This document shows positions 17,040-17,266 of a DNA stretch of 17,266 bases, one piece after another. The stretch covers positions 1 through 17,266 of the forward strand of contig MU859436.1 in NCBI GenBank assembly GCA_033297205.1, read 5' to 3'. This DNA comes from Pseudoneurospora amorphoporcata. Lineage: Eukaryota; Ascomycota; Sordariomycetes; Sordariales; Sordariaceae. Numbering within the stretch: the stretch's first letter is position 1; each line of letters begins with the position of its first letter. The position numbers were made by a program, and so were the translations under genes. Below the pieces are notes generated by a model that did no database searches, was not told where the DNA came from, and saw only the letters and a program-made list of their open reading frames with translations.

Positions 17040-17266
17040 CACGGTGCAGGGCGAGGTAGGGGGTAGATGTGACATACGTAGTTGTACGAGGAGAGAGGAA
17101 GGGAAGAGAAGGAGGTGTACAGTTGTTACGAACTTGAGCGACACAGGGGTCGCCCAAGCCTTCAGGACCTAGTAGCCCCGCCCAGAGGAACCAGTGTAAC
17201 CCTCAGAAACCAAGAAAGGCACCCAAGCATGCACGGGCTCACAGGATGCACAGTGCTCACGGTGAG
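17040..17266. other. Flank beyond the Gypsy truncation, no gene
   Basis: Ordinary composition returns at once. TGTTACGA at 17124 resembles an LTR start, and the last bases contain the palindrome CTCACGGTGAG, but nothing more can be supported in the part visible. Confidence 0.3.

Overview
The window looks like genomic DNA of a filamentous ascomycete (Pezizomycotina, probably a Sordariomycete). The evidence is short GT-AG introns of about 56-70 bp, a dispersed single-copy 5S rRNA gene with a typical fungal fold, Ty3/Gypsy remnants, and mutation of the kind left by repeat-induced point mutation (RIP), in which CpA becomes TpA on both strands. The species cannot be named from the sequence.

Left part (1 to about 6165) has ordinary base composition. 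A three-exon minus-strand gene (35-1050, 296 aa, unknown function) is followed by a polypyrimidine tract with a 53-bp tandem repeat. Next come an orphan cysteine-containing exon (2081-2323), a degenerate 5S rRNA copy (about 2972-3097), a Gypsy integrase C-terminal fragment (4195-4359), an apparently intact 5S rRNA gene (4786-4904) with an upstream TATA-like box and T-run terminator, and a 15-unit heptamer array (5512-5616) with a higher-order 49-bp duplication. The rest of this part shows no convincing gene.

Middle part (6166-9690, minus strand) is one 1,174-codon reading frame of a conserved-looking fungal protein with repeated Leu-Trp-Pro motifs. It is broken by 17 internal stops. All 17 are TAA or TAG, none is TGA, there is no frameshift over 3.5 kb, and the terminal stop is TGA. 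This points to a RIP-mutated (duplicated) gene copy.

Right part (about 9712-17039) is AT-rich, poor in CA and TG, and consists of nested transposons. The outer layer is a plus-strand Ty3/Gypsy element (gag with a mutated zinc knuckle, protease, reverse transcriptase with a mutated catalytic box), truncated at about 17039. Inserted in it, with a 5-bp target duplication (CCGAC), is a small minus-strand LTR element (12956-15665) with 274-bp LTRs and a gag-like frame but no pol. Inserted in that, with an 8-bp duplication (ATATTAAT), is a 781-bp inverted-repeat DNA element of hAT-like type (13802-14582), which is largely free of RIP. The nesting gives a relative order: Gypsy first, gag-only LTR element second, then RIP of both, and the hAT-like element last. 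The final 227 bp return to ordinary composition and hold no recognised gene.
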